A stretch of 40,934 nt of DNA from Deltaproteobacteria bacterium (GTDB lineage Bacteria; Myxococcota_A; UBA9160; UBA6930): assembly GCA_016875395.1 (NCBI GenBank), contig VGRF01000035.1, forward strand, positions 1 through 40,934, written 5' to 3'. Each line of letters starts with the position of its first letter. Position 1 is the first letter of the stretch. Shown here piece after piece: positions 17,241 to 27,368 of the stretch. Below the pieces are notes generated by a model, which worked only from the letters and a program-made list of their open reading frames with translations, was not told where the DNA came from and did not search any database. The position numbers and the translations under genes were made by a program.

Positions 17241-17342
17241 CGGCGGACCCATGAGTCACGTTCGAGCTTCTGCGCGACGCGGAACCGCTCGCCTCGAAAC
17301 GGCGCGCACCGCCCAGATGCCGACCGCATCGAGGCGCGTCCC

Positions 17343-17912
17343 CTAATGCCTCGGCGCCGCCGGCGGCGCGAGCGTCACCACGCTGTAGCCGATCGCGGGC
17401 TCGCTTCCGGCATTGCGATACGAGTGCCGCTGGTCGCCGAGAAACACCACGACGTCGCCGGCTGCGAGCGAGAAGGTCTCGCCCTCGGTCGTGAGCTCGA
17501 TGCAGCCTCGTTCGCAGGCGAGGTACTCGCGCGTGCCGGGCGTGTGCGGGATGCCGTTCATCACGGCGCCGCGCGGCAGCTCGATCCGCTCGATCTCCAT
17601 GCCCGCGATCTTCTCGGGCAGCAGGTCGCGCACGAGCGCGGAGCCGCGTTTGCGCATGCGCAGCGCGTCGGCCCGGTAGATGCGGCCCGTGGCGCGCGGC
17701 GCTGCGAGCAGCTCCTCGATCGACACGTGCAGCGCCGCGCCGGCGCGCACGAGCACGTTCACGGTGGGGTTCGCGCTGCCGGACTCGAGCGTGGTCCAGG
17801 TCGGCCGCGGGAGCCCCGCGAGCTTCGCGGCCTGCGCCTGCGTGAGGCCGCGCGCATCGCGCAGCTGGCGAAGGTTCGCGGCGAGGCGCGAGGCGAGGTC
17901 GCTGTCGGTCAT
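17343..17912 (-). CDS. XRE-family regulator with cupin sensor domain
   Basis: A 189-residue regulator with an N-terminal helix-turn-helix (LRQLRDARGLTQAQAAKLAGL, about 15-35, continuing to SIEELL) and a C-terminal cupin barrel (about 105-180: ELPRGAVMNGIPHTPGTREYLACERG, then GDVVVFLGDQRHSYRN). Such proteins sense a small molecule or metal in the cupin and repress neighbouring genes. It is divergent from an MFS transporter 74 bases away, the usual layout for a regulator controlling its exporter. The 74-base gap is the likely operator region, but I see no clear symmetrical site in it. Confidence 0.88.
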   Translation of the reverse strand: MTDSDLASRLAANLRQLRDARGLTQAQAAKLAGLPRPTWTTLESGSANPTVNVLVRAGAALHVSIEELLAAPRATGRIYRADALRMRKRGSALVRDLLPEKIAGMEIERIELPRGAVMNGIPHTPGTREYLACERGCIELTTEGETFSLAAGDVVVFLGDQRHSYRNAGSEPAIGYSVVTLAPPAAPRH

Positions 17913-17986
17913 GTCGCCACGTTAACGGCGCGCTGCAATACCAGCGCCGGAGATGACCGGATAGCCGGCTGCGGCATCTTGTCCTC

Positions 17987-19156
17987 GTGTTGCTCGGGCT
18001 CCTCCTTGCCGTCTCGCTCCGCGCCGCCCACGAGCTGGTCGGCGCTGGCGTCTTGCCCGTGCTCACGCGCGATCTCGGGGGCGACGCGCTGGCGGGGGGC
18101 TTCTTCGCCGCGTTCAGCGCGGCGTCAGCGCTCGGCATCGTCTGCGGCGGCTGGCTCGCGGATCGCGTCGGGCCCGCGCGCACGTTCGGCGGCGGGCTCG
18201 CGGGCTTCGCGCTCGGCATGCTCGCGACGGCGAGCGCGCCCACCATGCAGCTCGTGATTGCCGCGCGCGCGCTCGAAGGCTTCGCCGCGGGCATGGTGTC
18301 GTGCGTGGTGAGCGCGGTGGTGATTCGCGCCTACGACGACGCCGCGCGCCCGCGCGTGCTCGCGCTGCTTGCGGCGGCGTGGGTGGTGCCGGGCCTCGTC
18401 GCGCCGAGCGGCGCGGTCGGCGCCGCGGCGCTGTTCGGCTGGCGCGCAGTGTTCTACGGGCTCGTGCCGCTCGTTGCGCTGTCCGCCGCGCTCGCGCTCC
18501 CGCGGCTCCTGCGGGTCGATCGCGCGGAGCGCGCAGCTCCCGCCGGCTCGCGGCCAGTGCTCGCAGACGGCGCGCTGCGGGCGGCGCTCGCGACGCGCGG
18601 CCTCGTGGTGTTCGCGTTCTTCGGTGTCGAGGCGTTCCTTCCGCTTGCGCTCGAGCGCGTGCGCGGCGCCTCGCAGCTCGAGTACGGCGCGCTGCTCACG
18701 CTCTCGGCCTTGTTCTGGACGGTCGGCGCGTTTGCCGAGGCGCGCTGGCATGCGCGCATCGGGCCCACTGCGAGCGCGCGAATCGGCACGCTCGGCCTCG
18801 TGGCCGGCATTTCGCTCGCAGCGCTCGCGCTCACCGGTGCGCTGCCGATCGCGGGCGCGCTCGCGGCCTGGTCGCTCGCGGGGCTCGGCATGGGCGTCGC
18901 GTATCAGGCGGCGACGGCTGCGGCGATGCGCACGAGCCGCGACGGCAACGAGGGCGCGACCAGCGCTGCGCTCGGCGTCACGGATGCGCTGACGATCGCC
19001 CTCGCGACTGCGGTGTGCGGCGCATTCCTCGGAGCGGCCCCGCTCAGCCGCGGCGAGACGCCCGTGATGCTGCTGGCCGGCTTCGCGCTGGCGGCGCTGC
19101 TCGGGCTCGGGAGCCTCGTCAGCGCGACGCGCTTGCGCGCGCCCGCCGCTCCCTAA
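17987..19156 (+). CDS. MFS transporter
   Basis: A 389-residue major facilitator superfamily permease with about 12 hydrophobic segments. The loop 2-3 signature GGWLADRVGPARTFGGG is visible near 54-70, and charged residues at the centre are few, which suits a drug- or metabolite-efflux carrier. The start is GTG 17987 or possibly TTG 17990; no strong ribosome site is visible. It is divergent from the XRE-cupin regulator, which probably controls it. Its TAA stop overlaps the convergent GST-like stop by two bases. Substrate unknown. Confidence 0.8.
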   Translation: MLLGLLLAVSLRAAHELVGAGVLPVLTRDLGGDALAGGFFAAFSAASALGIVCGGWLADRVGPARTFGGGLAGFALGMLATASAPTMQLVIAARALEGFAAGMVSCVVSAVVIRAYDDAARPRVLALLAAAWVVPGLVAPSGAVGAAALFGWRAVFYGLVPLVALSAALALPRLLRVDRAERAAPAGSRPVLADGALRAALATRGLVVFAFFGVEAFLPLALERVRGASQLEYGALLTLSALFWTVGAFAEARWHARIGPTASARIGTLGLVAGISLAALALTGALPIAGALAAWSLAGLGMGVAYQAATAAAMRTSRDGNEGATSAALGVTDALTIALATAVCGAFLGAAPLSRGETPVMLLAGFALAALLGLGSLVSATRLRAPAAP

Positions 19157-19923
19157 CAATCCACCGGCAGCTCGAGGTGCCGCTCGTACACGAGATCGCG
19201 GTGCTCGAGCAGAATCGGATCCAGCGCGGCGAGGAGCACCGGGTCGCTCGCGGTGTAGCTCGCGCGCAGTCCGGGGTTCATCGGGCACTTCTCTTCGGGC
19301 AGCGGCTTCAGCATCGCGGCGAAGGTGGCCCAGTAGAGGTCTACGACCGTCAGCGTGTCTCCGAGCAGGTAGTCGCTGCCGCGGGCGCGCTGGGCGCGCA
19401 GGCGCTGCGCGAAGGCGCGCATGATCTCGGCGCAGCGTTCGGCCGCGCGCGCGGGCGGGAAGTCGGGCGAGGCGTAGCGCGGCAGCAGCGCCTCGAGCAT
19501 CGCGCGCGAGGCGGGCGGCGTCTGCGGCGTGATCTCGAGCAGCATCAGGCGCCGGCACCAGCCGAAGCCGAGCTCGCCCGCGACCTCGTTCGCGAGGCCC
19601 ATGCACAGCGCGCGCTCGTCGACGCTGCGCGGCAGCAGCGGCGGGTTCGGCGCGAGGCGCTCGGCGAGGTGCAGGATCGCGAAGCGGTCCACGCGCGGGC
19701 GCTCGTCCTCGTACATGGCGGTCGGCGCGTTCGCGGCGCCGGTCCAGCGGATCAGCGCGTCGTCGTTCTCGCCCGCGATCTGGGCGACCCTCGCGTATGG
19801 AATCTTCTTCACGTGCAGGATCGCCTTCGCCGCCTCGCCCCAAGGGCCTGGCACGCCGCGCGTCAGCACGAGGCGCAGCCCGCGCAGCCGCATCGCCTCT
19901 TCCACGCTCGAGTAGTTCGCCAC
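19153..19923 (-). CDS. Glutathione S-transferase-like protein
   Basis: A 256-residue protein with a thioredoxin-like first half and a helical second half. VPGPWGEAAKAILHVKKIPYARV resembles the glutathione-site helix with an unusual PGPWGEA start. NAPTAMYEDERPRVDRFAILHLAERL matches the strand-turn-helix that binds the glutathione gamma-glutamyl group, and DYLLGDTLTVVDLYWATFAAM is the C-terminal N-capping box of GSTs. ATG 19923 follows GGAGGAGAAATCGTG-type purines on the minus strand, a good ribosome site. Catalytic role is uncertain; a detoxification or isomerase function is plausible. Confidence 0.78.
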   Translation of the reverse strand: MANYSSVEEAMRLRGLRLVLTRGVPGPWGEAAKAILHVKKIPYARVAQIAGENDDALIRWTGAANAPTAMYEDERPRVDRFAILHLAERLAPNPPLLPRSVDERALCMGLANEVAGELGFGWCRRLMLLEITPQTPPASRAMLEALLPRYASPDFPPARAAERCAEIMRAFAQRLRAQRARGSDYLLGDTLTVVDLYWATFAAMLKPLPEEKCPMNPGLRASYTASDPVLLAALDPILLEHRDLVYERHLELPVDC

Positions 19924-19997
19924 GATTTCTCCTCCGCAAGGGATCGCACGCTAGCCGCGTCGCGATAGCGTCGACGCCGCTTCGGGAGGAACAGGCG

Positions 19998-20927
19998 ATG
20001 TCGCTCGATCCGGTGATCAAGACGCTGCTCGATGGCATGGCGGCGGCCGGCGGCCCCGCGCTGGGCTCGCAGGATGTCGCGGCGACGCGCGCGGCGTTCG
20101 ACAACATGCCGCTGCCGAAGAAGGAGATCGCGCTCGCGAGCGTCGAGAACCGCAAGATCCCCGGGCCCGCAGGCGAGATCCCCATCCGCATCTATCAGCC
20201 GCACGGCGCGGGCGTGAAGCCGGTGCTCGTCTACATCCACGGCGGCGGCTGGGTGATCGGGACACTCGACTCCTACGACGCCACTTGCCGCGAGCTCGCG
20301 CAGGGCGCGGGCTGCGTCGTGGTGTCGGTCGACTACCGGCTCGCGCCCGAGAATCGCTACCCGGCGGCGCCCGACGATTGTTATGCCGCGCTGAAGTGGG
20401 TCGCCGCGAACGCCGCGAGCCTCGGCGCAGACGCGAAGCGCCTCGCGGTGGGCGGCGACAGCGCCGGGGGCAACCTCAGCGCGGTCGTTTCGCAGATGGC
20501 GCGCGACAAGGGCGGCCCCGCGATCCGGTTCCAGCTGCTGATCTACCCCGTGACCGACGCCGACTTCACGCGCGGCTCCTACGTCTCGAACGCGGAGGGC
20601 TACCTGCTCACGACCGCGTCGATGCATTGGTTCTGGGACCACTACCTGCCCGACAAGGCGAAGCGCGCCGAGGCCTACGCGTCGCCGCTGCGCGCGAAGG
20701 ACTTGTCAGGGCTGCCCGCCGCATGGGTGTGCACCGCGGAGTTCGATCCGCTGCGCGACGAGGGCGAGGCTTACGCGAAGCGCCTGCAAGACGCGGGCGT
20801 CGCGACGCAGCTCACGCGCTTCGACGGCCTGATCCACGGCTTCGTCACGATGGGACTCGTGGCGCCGAAAGCGCAGGCGGCCGTCGACGAGGCAGTCGCG
20901 GCGCTCAAGAAGGGGCTCGGCGGCTGA
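19998..20927 (+). CDS. Alpha/beta-hydrolase of the hormone-sensitive lipase family
   Basis: A 309-residue esterase of the HSL (family IV) type. The oxyanion motif HGGGW (81-85), nucleophile GDSAGG (153-158; S155), acid D250 in EFDPLRDEGE and histidine 280 in GLIHGF complete the triad. The N-terminal cap with LDGMAAAGGP (11-20) is typical. There is no signal peptide, so it acts in the cytoplasm on short or medium acyl esters. ATG 19998 follows GGGAGGAACAGGCG. It faces away from the GST-like gene, with 74 bases between the two starts. Confidence 0.92.
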   Translation: MSLDPVIKTLLDGMAAAGGPALGSQDVAATRAAFDNMPLPKKEIALASVENRKIPGPAGEIPIRIYQPHGAGVKPVLVYIHGGGWVIGTLDSYDATCRELAQGAGCVVVSVDYRLAPENRYPAAPDDCYAALKWVAANAASLGADAKRLAVGGDSAGGNLSAVVSQMARDKGGPAIRFQLLIYPVTDADFTRGSYVSNAEGYLLTTASMHWFWDHYLPDKAKRAEAYASPLRAKDLSGLPAAWVCTAEFDPLRDEGEAYAKRLQDAGVATQLTRFDGLIHGFVTMGLVAPKAQAAVDEAVAALKKGLGG

Positions 20928-20962
20928 CGACCAAGGCCACGCAGCAGGGGCAGCGAGTCGAA

Positions 20963-21130
20963 GTGCGCAGCGTGGCGGAGGCGCGGCGTCTCGCGGAAGC
21001 CGGTGCGCCTTCGCGCGCGCTGCGGGCAACCCGCGCGCTCACGGGCGCGAGCGCCGCGCAGGCGCGCGCTTGGCTGGAAGAGATCCTCGCGCGCGGAAAA
21101 CGCGCGGGGTTGCCGCTGCGCTTCCGCTGA
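20963..21130 (+). CDS. Possible small protein, 55 residues
   Basis: A short open frame from GTG 20963 (or GTG 20972) to TGA 21130 between the esterase and the double-PilZ gene. The product reads RSVAEARRLAEAGAPSRAL, then a helical LTGASAAQARAWLEEILARG and a basic tail GLPLRFR. Composition is protein-like (amphipathic helices) rather than the arginine-proline wash of antisense frames. The ribosome site is weak (CAGGGGCAG). No family is recognised. It could also be non-coding spacer. Confidence 0.35.
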   Translation: MRSVAEARRLAEAGAPSRALRATRALTGASAAQARAWLEEILARGKRAGLPLRFR

Positions 21131-21182
21131 GCTGCCTGCACGCGCATCAAGACGCCCGCGCTCGCCGCCGATGTAGAGCGGC

Positions 21183-21941
21183 ATGGCGGCACCTCTCGAG
21201 ATCGACGACACGCTGTTCGCGGCGATCACCGAGAGCCGCCTCGCGCTGCGCGTGCCCGTGCCGCTCGAGCTGGTCGTGTGGGACGGACTGCGTTCGAGGC
21301 GCGGCGAAGTGCTCGACATCTCGCTGACCGGCGCGCGCGTGCGCTTCGCGGAGCCCATCACTACGGATCGGCGCCCGTGGATCTGGCTCCCCGCCGGGCT
21401 CGGCGCTGCGTATCCGCAACCGATCGGCGTCGAGGTGGCGTGGTCGGACGCGCTCCCCGGCGCGCCTACCGGACACTGCCAGGTCGGCGTGCGCTTCCGC
21501 AGCTTTCCGCTCGGCGGGCGCGAGCGACTCGCACGCGTGCTCGCGGATCTCGTGGGGCGCGTCCCCGAGGCCGCGCAGATCGAGGAACCGGCCGACCGCC
21601 GCGCCGCTCCGCGCCACGCGTTCGAGCGCCGCATCATCGCGCGCGGGAAGGGCACGCCCCTCGTGCTGTTGGGGCGCGACCTCTCCGCGGGCGGGCTGTG
21701 CGTCGAGACGCGCCGCGCGCTCGCGATCGGCGACCGACTCCAGCTTGCCCTTCACGCCGGCGGCGAAGTCCCGCTCGTGATGCAGGCCGAGGTCGTGCGC
21801 GCGATCGGCGACGAGCGCTGGGGCCTCGCGTTTCGCGAGGTCAGCAGCGCGCAGCAGCTGCGCCTCGAGCAGATTCTGCGCGATCAGCTCTCGCCGCACG
21901 TCGGCCAGAACGCGCTGCTCGTGAGCGAGGTCCCCGCCTAG
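21183..21941 (+). CDS. Tandem PilZ-domain protein (c-di-GMP receptor)
   Basis: A 252-residue cytosolic protein with two PilZ domains. The first has RLALR (19-23) and DISLTG (45-50), the second has RAAPR (140-144) and DLSAGG (166-171). Both match the c-di-GMP-binding pair RxxxR and D/NxSxxG. The rest of each domain is beta-rich, ending VGVRFRSF and WGLAFREV. Two intact sites suggest binding of more than one c-di-GMP dimer or a pseudo-symmetrical switch. The partner is not evident from neighbours; motility or polysaccharide control is the usual role. Confidence 0.85.
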   Translation: MAAPLEIDDTLFAAITESRLALRVPVPLELVVWDGLRSRRGEVLDISLTGARVRFAEPITTDRRPWIWLPAGLGAAYPQPIGVEVAWSDALPGAPTGHCQVGVRFRSFPLGGRERLARVLADLVGRVPEAAQIEEPADRRAAPRHAFERRIIARGKGTPLVLLGRDLSAGGLCVETRRALAIGDRLQLALHAGGEVPLVMQAEVVRAIGDERWGLAFREVSSAQQLRLEQILRDQLSPHVGQNALLVSEVPA

Positions 21942-22027
21942 CTCGCTGGCAACGAGGCCGACCTGGATGCGGCGACCGGAGCCGGGGCCCAGCTCGCTCG
22001 GCTTCGCCTCGCTGCGCGCTGCGCTCG

Positions 22028-22972
22028 CTAGCGGAACAGGCGCGAGATCGAGCTGCCGTCGTGGATGGCGCGAATCGCGTCGGCGAATAGGCGCGCCACC
22101 GACAGCACGTGGACCTTGTCCACGCGTTTCTCCGGCGGCAGCGGCAGTGAGTCCGTCACGATCAGCGATTTCAGTGGCGAAGCCTCGAGACGCGGGATCG
22201 CCTTGCCCGAGAGCACTCCGTGCACGCACGCGGCCTCGACCGAGAGCGCGCCGCGCTGCAGCACGAACTGCGTCGCCTCCATCAGCGTGCCGCCCGTCGC
22301 GATCTCGTCGTCGATGATGAGCGCGTGCTTGCCCTCGACCTCGCCGATCAGGTTCGTGGCGCGCGCGTTGTCGTCGTCGCCGTAGCGGCGCTTGTCGACG
22401 ATCGCGATCGGAAGGTTCAGCCGGTTGGCGTAGGCCCCGATCTCCTTCGACTCGCCGACGTCGCCGGCGACGAGCACGTAGTTCGAGAGATCGCGCGTCG
22501 AGCGCAGGTGGTCGCACAGGATCGGCGCGGCGTTGAGCTGGTCCGTGGGCATTCGGAAGAAGCCCTGCACCTGCGGCGAGTGCAGGTCCATCGTGAGCAC
22601 GCGGTCCGCGCCGGCGGTCTCCAACAAGTCGGCCATCAGCCGTGCGGTGATCGAGATGCGCGGCCGGTCCTTCTTGTCCGAGCGCGTGTAAGGGAAGTAG
22701 GGGAGCACCGCGGTGATGCGGCCCGCGCTCGCGTGCTTGAGCGCGTCGATCGTGATGAGCAGCTCGACGATGCCGTCGGAGACCGGCGCGCACGAGGGTT
22801 GGATCACGAACACGTCCGCCTCGCGCACGTTCTCTTCGATCTGCACGAGCATGTTCTCGTTCGAGAAGCGCACCACGCTCGACGGGCAGAGATCGATCCC
22901 GAGGTGCCTGCAGATGTCGCGCGCCAGCTGCGGGTGCGCGGTGCCGCTGATGACCTTGATGTTGCCGATCAT
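22028..22972 (-). CDS. prs: Ribose-phosphate pyrophosphokinase
   Basis: A complete 314-residue PRPP synthetase, class I. It makes 5-phosphoribosyl-1-pyrophosphate from ribose 5-phosphate and ATP for nucleotide, histidine and tryptophan synthesis. Clear motifs are the flexible regulatory region RYSDKKDR-like (YTRSDKKDRPR, 95-105), DLHS (129-132), the catalytic loop KRRYGDD (194-200) and the PRPP loop DDEIATGGT (221-229). ATG 22972 follows GGGGGGAACGC. It lies 69 bases downstream of glnS on the same strand. Another PRPP enzyme, apt, is encoded at 39764. Confidence 0.97.
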   Translation of the reverse strand: MIGNIKVISGTAHPQLARDICRHLGIDLCPSSVVRFSNENMLVQIEENVREADVFVIQPSCAPVSDGIVELLITIDALKHASAGRITAVLPYFPYTRSDKKDRPRISITARLMADLLETAGADRVLTMDLHSPQVQGFFRMPTDQLNAAPILCDHLRSTRDLSNYVLVAGDVGESKEIGAYANRLNLPIAIVDKRRYGDDDNARATNLIGEVEGKHALIIDDEIATGGTLMEATQFVLQRGALSVEAACVHGVLSGKAIPRLEASPLKSLIVTDSLPLPPEKRVDKVHVLSVARLFADAIRAIHDGSSISRLFR

Positions 22973-23041
22973 GCGTTCCCCCCGCGCGCTCGGCGTTCTC
23001 CGAATACACGAATCACAAGGAGAGCGCGCGGCGCGATCCTA

Positions 23042-24742
<1,701 letters not shown>

Positions 24743-24781
24743 CCCGGTCCCCCGAAGGCGGCGCAACGTAACGGAGGCGCA

Positions 24782-24809
24782 CGCGAAACTCCGCGCGGGC
24801 GGTTTCGCG
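24782..24809. promoter_or_regulatory. Inverted repeat in the divergent glnS / alcohol dehydrogenase gap
   Basis: CGCGAAAC (24782-24789) and GTTTCGCG (24802-24809) are perfect inverted arms around 12 bases, in the 140-base region between glnS (minus) and the zinc alcohol dehydrogenase (plus). The size fits a dimeric regulator binding one helical turn apart. The binding factor is unknown, and the arms could arise by chance in GC-rich DNA. Confidence 0.3.
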
Positions 24810-24882
24810 CGCGTGCAACCCGCGCAACTATTCGCGCTTCCCGCCGCTCACTCCCGGGCGGCGACACGAGGTGCACGTCGCG

Positions 24883-25974
24883 ATGAAGATCAAGGCCGCC
24901 ATCTACCAGAAGCCCCACGAGCCGCTCACGATCGAGGAGGTGGAGCTGCGCAAGCCCGTGGCGGGCGAGGTGCTCGTGCGCACCGTGTGCAGCGGCGTGT
25001 GCCACTCCGACATGCACTTCGTCGACGGCCTCTGGCAGCTGCCGCTGCCGACCGTGCTCGGCCACGAGGCCGCGGGCGTCGTCGAAGAAGTAGGCGACGG
25101 CGTGACCTACGTGAAGAAGGGCGATCGCGTGATCATGTCCTTCCGGCCGTTCTGCGGCACTTGTTATTACTGCCTGCGCGGCACGCCCCACCTGTGCAAC
25201 GACCCCGCGATTCAGGCGTCGTCAGCGAGCCGGCTCACGTGGAAGGGCGGACCCGTCCTTCAGTTCTCGAACGTGGGCTCGTTCTCCGAGTACATGATCA
25301 CGTCGCAGCAAGGCGTGGTGAAGATCCCCACCGAGATGCCGATGGCCGAGGCCGCGCTGATCGGCTGCGGCGTGATGACCGGCATCGGCGCCGCGCTCTA
25401 CACCGCGAAGGTGCCGGGCGGCGCGATCTGCGTGGTGATCGGCTGCGGTGGCATCGGCCTCAACGTGATCCAGGGCTGCAAGCTCGCCGGCGCGAGCCAG
25501 ATCATCGCGGTCGACGTGGTGGACGGGAAGCTCGATCTCGCCAAGAAGTTCGGCGCGACGCACACCATCAACGCGAAGACCGACGATCCGGTCGCCGCGG
25601 TGAAGACGCTCACGAACGGACTCGGCGCCGAGTACGCGTTCGAAGCGATCGGCAGCCCGGCCGCCGCGACGCAGGCGTTCGAGATGATCCGCAACGGCGG
25701 CACCGCGGTGATCGTGGGCATGATGCCGCTCGGCTCCGAGGTGAAGCTGAACGGCGTGGGCTTCCTGATGGAGAAGAAGGCGATCGGCTGCATGTACGGC
25801 AGCGCGAACTTCCGCGAGCACATGCCGAAGCTCGTGGACCTGTTCCTGCAGGGCCGCATCGACCTGTCGGGGCTCGTGAGCCAGCGCCTCTCGCTGCACG
25901 AGGTGAACAAGGGCTTCGACCTGATGCGCAGCGGCAAGGTCGCGCGCAGCGTGCTCGACATCAGCGCCGCGTAG
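24883..25974 (+). CDS. Zinc-dependent alcohol dehydrogenase, medium chain
   Basis: A 363-residue MDR enzyme. Catalytic zinc ligands are C40 (SGVCHSD), H61 (GHEAAG) and C162 (GCGVMTG). Structural zinc is held by C91, C94, C97 and C105 (CGTCYYC plus HLC). The NAD Rossmann loop is GCGGIG (187-192), followed by IIAVDV, whose aspartate favours NAD over NADP. This is the class III/formaldehyde-dehydrogenase-like type often found in lipid catabolism clusters. I use ATG 24883; GTG 24871 would add four residues, and GAGGTG lies at a suitable distance upstream of 24883. A close relative lies at 29537. Confidence 0.92.
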   Translation: MKIKAAIYQKPHEPLTIEEVELRKPVAGEVLVRTVCSGVCHSDMHFVDGLWQLPLPTVLGHEAAGVVEEVGDGVTYVKKGDRVIMSFRPFCGTCYYCLRGTPHLCNDPAIQASSASRLTWKGGPVLQFSNVGSFSEYMITSQQGVVKIPTEMPMAEAALIGCGVMTGIGAALYTAKVPGGAICVVIGCGGIGLNVIQGCKLAGASQIIAVDVVDGKLDLAKKFGATHTINAKTDDPVAAVKTLTNGLGAEYAFEAIGSPAAATQAFEMIRNGGTAVIVGMMPLGSEVKLNGVGFLMEKKAIGCMYGSANFREHMPKLVDLFLQGRIDLSGLVSQRLSLHEVNKGFDLMRSGKVARSVLDISAA

Positions 25975-25985
25975 CGCGGGGGACG

Positions 25986-26068
25986 CGCACCTGGGACGTA
26001 CGTGCACCGAATTCGATCTGCACGTACGTCCCAGGTGCGTGTCGATGTGCAGGTACGTCCCTGGTGCG
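25986..26068. repeat. Hairpin repeat with an extra half-copy between convergent genes
   Basis: Arms at 25986-26006 and 26019-26039 are perfect 21-base inverted copies around a 12-base loop. A third, single arm at 26048-26068 repeats the right arm with two changes. The core GGGACGTACGTGCA recurs in the repeat at 8904. The element fills nearly all of the gap between the stop of the alcohol dehydrogenase (25974) and that of the convergent DUF1214-like gene (26088). A role as bidirectional terminator or REP element is plausible. Confidence 0.8.
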
Positions 26069-26087
26069 CGGCTCGCGGCGCCGCCCA

Positions 26088-27365
26088 CTACGCCGCTGGC
26101 TCCCGCCGCCGCACGTGCGCCTCGCGCACCGAGATCGCCGCTCGTCGCTGCTCGGGCGTGACGCGCACCGTCGCCGCCGGGAGATGCTGCGCGATGGCGG
26201 CGTGCTTCACGCAGCGCACGCGCGGCTGCGGGTTCGTGCGCGTCCAGATCCAGCGGTACTGGATCATCCCCTCGCGATTGCCGCACGTATCGAGCCAGTT
26301 CGCGACGCCGGGGTCGCGGTGCGCGATCACGCAGCGGAAGCGGCCGTCGGCGTCGACGCGCGCTTGGTTGTGATTGAGGCTGGTCTGGCGCGACGCGAAC
26401 TCGAGCGTCTTGAACCACGGATCGCACAGCTCGATCTGCCAGTAGCGCGCGTCCGGCAGCTCGCTCTCGAAGATGAGCGCCTCGTCGTCGGCGAGCTTGT
26501 ACCAGTCGTTTCCGTAAAAAATGTCCGGCGCGCCGCCCACGAAGCGCCGCGCTGCCGCGATCTCGCCGGGCCTCCACGCGTCGCGCAGCTGCTCCACCCA
26601 CTCCATCCAGAAGCGCGTCGTCGTGAGCGTCCACTCGCCGGCGAGGTCGAGTCGGTCCGCCATCGCAGCGGCGGTCAGGTCTGCGGGCGCTGCGCCGCCC
26701 ACGCGCTCGATGAAGAAGCTCGCGGGCGTCTCGCGCTCCCACTCGAGCAGGTACTGGCGAACTTGCAGGTAGGAGCCGTCGGGATGCAGCGGGACGAAGT
26801 CGCCCGCGTATCCGGCGGGCCGCTCGGGCGCGAGCAGCACGGAGAACGCGCCGCTCGCGTCGAAGTGAAGGTCCTTGCACGTGACGGCCGCGAACACGCG
26901 GTCGTCGCCGAGCTGCATGTGGCCCTCTTTCACTTCGAGCAGGAAGTCATACACGCTGCGGCGCTCGCCGAACACGCGATACGTGCCGCGCGGATCGACG
27001 CGCGCCCACAGGTACTGGTTGTCGGGATTCTCCGCGCCCCACTTCGCCTGCGAGTCGGGGTTGCGGATCCAGCGGGGTGCGCCCGGCTCGGCGAGCTCGA
27101 GCGCGTTGTAGAGGCCGGAGCGGACGAGCCCTAACAAGTAGCGGAAGCCCTCGGCGCGCAGCGCGTCGCTCTCGGCGCTCGCGAGGGGGAAGTCGAGCAC
27201 CGCTTTGCCCGCCGCCGCGAGGTCGCGGCAGAAATCCTCCCACGCGCGTCCGTCGAGCAGGCGCGCGCGCTGCTCGGCCTCCGCGCGCCGCGGGCGCCGC
27301 AGCTTCTTCAGCGCGTCGCCGCGCAGCCCCGTGCCGCCCGTCGCGACGTCATCTCGCTCGCTCAT
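26088..27365 (-). CDS. DUF1214-like protein of unknown function
   Basis: A 425-residue protein without signal peptide or membrane segment. The C-terminal two-thirds has WTLTTTRFWMEW, PDIFYGNDWYKLADDEALIFE, WQIELCDPWFKTLEFASRQTSLNHNQARVDADG and VIAHRDPGVANWLDTCGN. This order of tryptophan-rich strands matches DUF1214-type proteins often encoded near sulfotransferases and SDRs in actinobacteria and environmental proteobacteria. ATG 27365 lies three bases after the sulfotransferase stop on the same strand, so they share an operon. Function unknown; a lipid- or steroid-related role is guessed from such neighbourhoods only. Confidence 0.75.
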   Translation of the reverse strand: MSERDDVATGGTGLRGDALKKLRRPRRAEAEQRARLLDGRAWEDFCRDLAAAGKAVLDFPLASAESDALRAEGFRYLLGLVRSGLYNALELAEPGAPRWIRNPDSQAKWGAENPDNQYLWARVDPRGTYRVFGERRSVYDFLLEVKEGHMQLGDDRVFAAVTCKDLHFDASGAFSVLLAPERPAGYAGDFVPLHPDGSYLQVRQYLLEWERETPASFFIERVGGAAPADLTAAAMADRLDLAGEWTLTTTRFWMEWVEQLRDAWRPGEIAAARRFVGGAPDIFYGNDWYKLADDEALIFESELPDARYWQIELCDPWFKTLEFASRQTSLNHNQARVDADGRFRCVIAHRDPGVANWLDTCGNREGMIQYRWIWTRTNPQPRVRCVKHAAIAQHLPAATVRVTPEQRRAAISVREAHVRRREPAA

Positions 27366-27368
27366 GGG

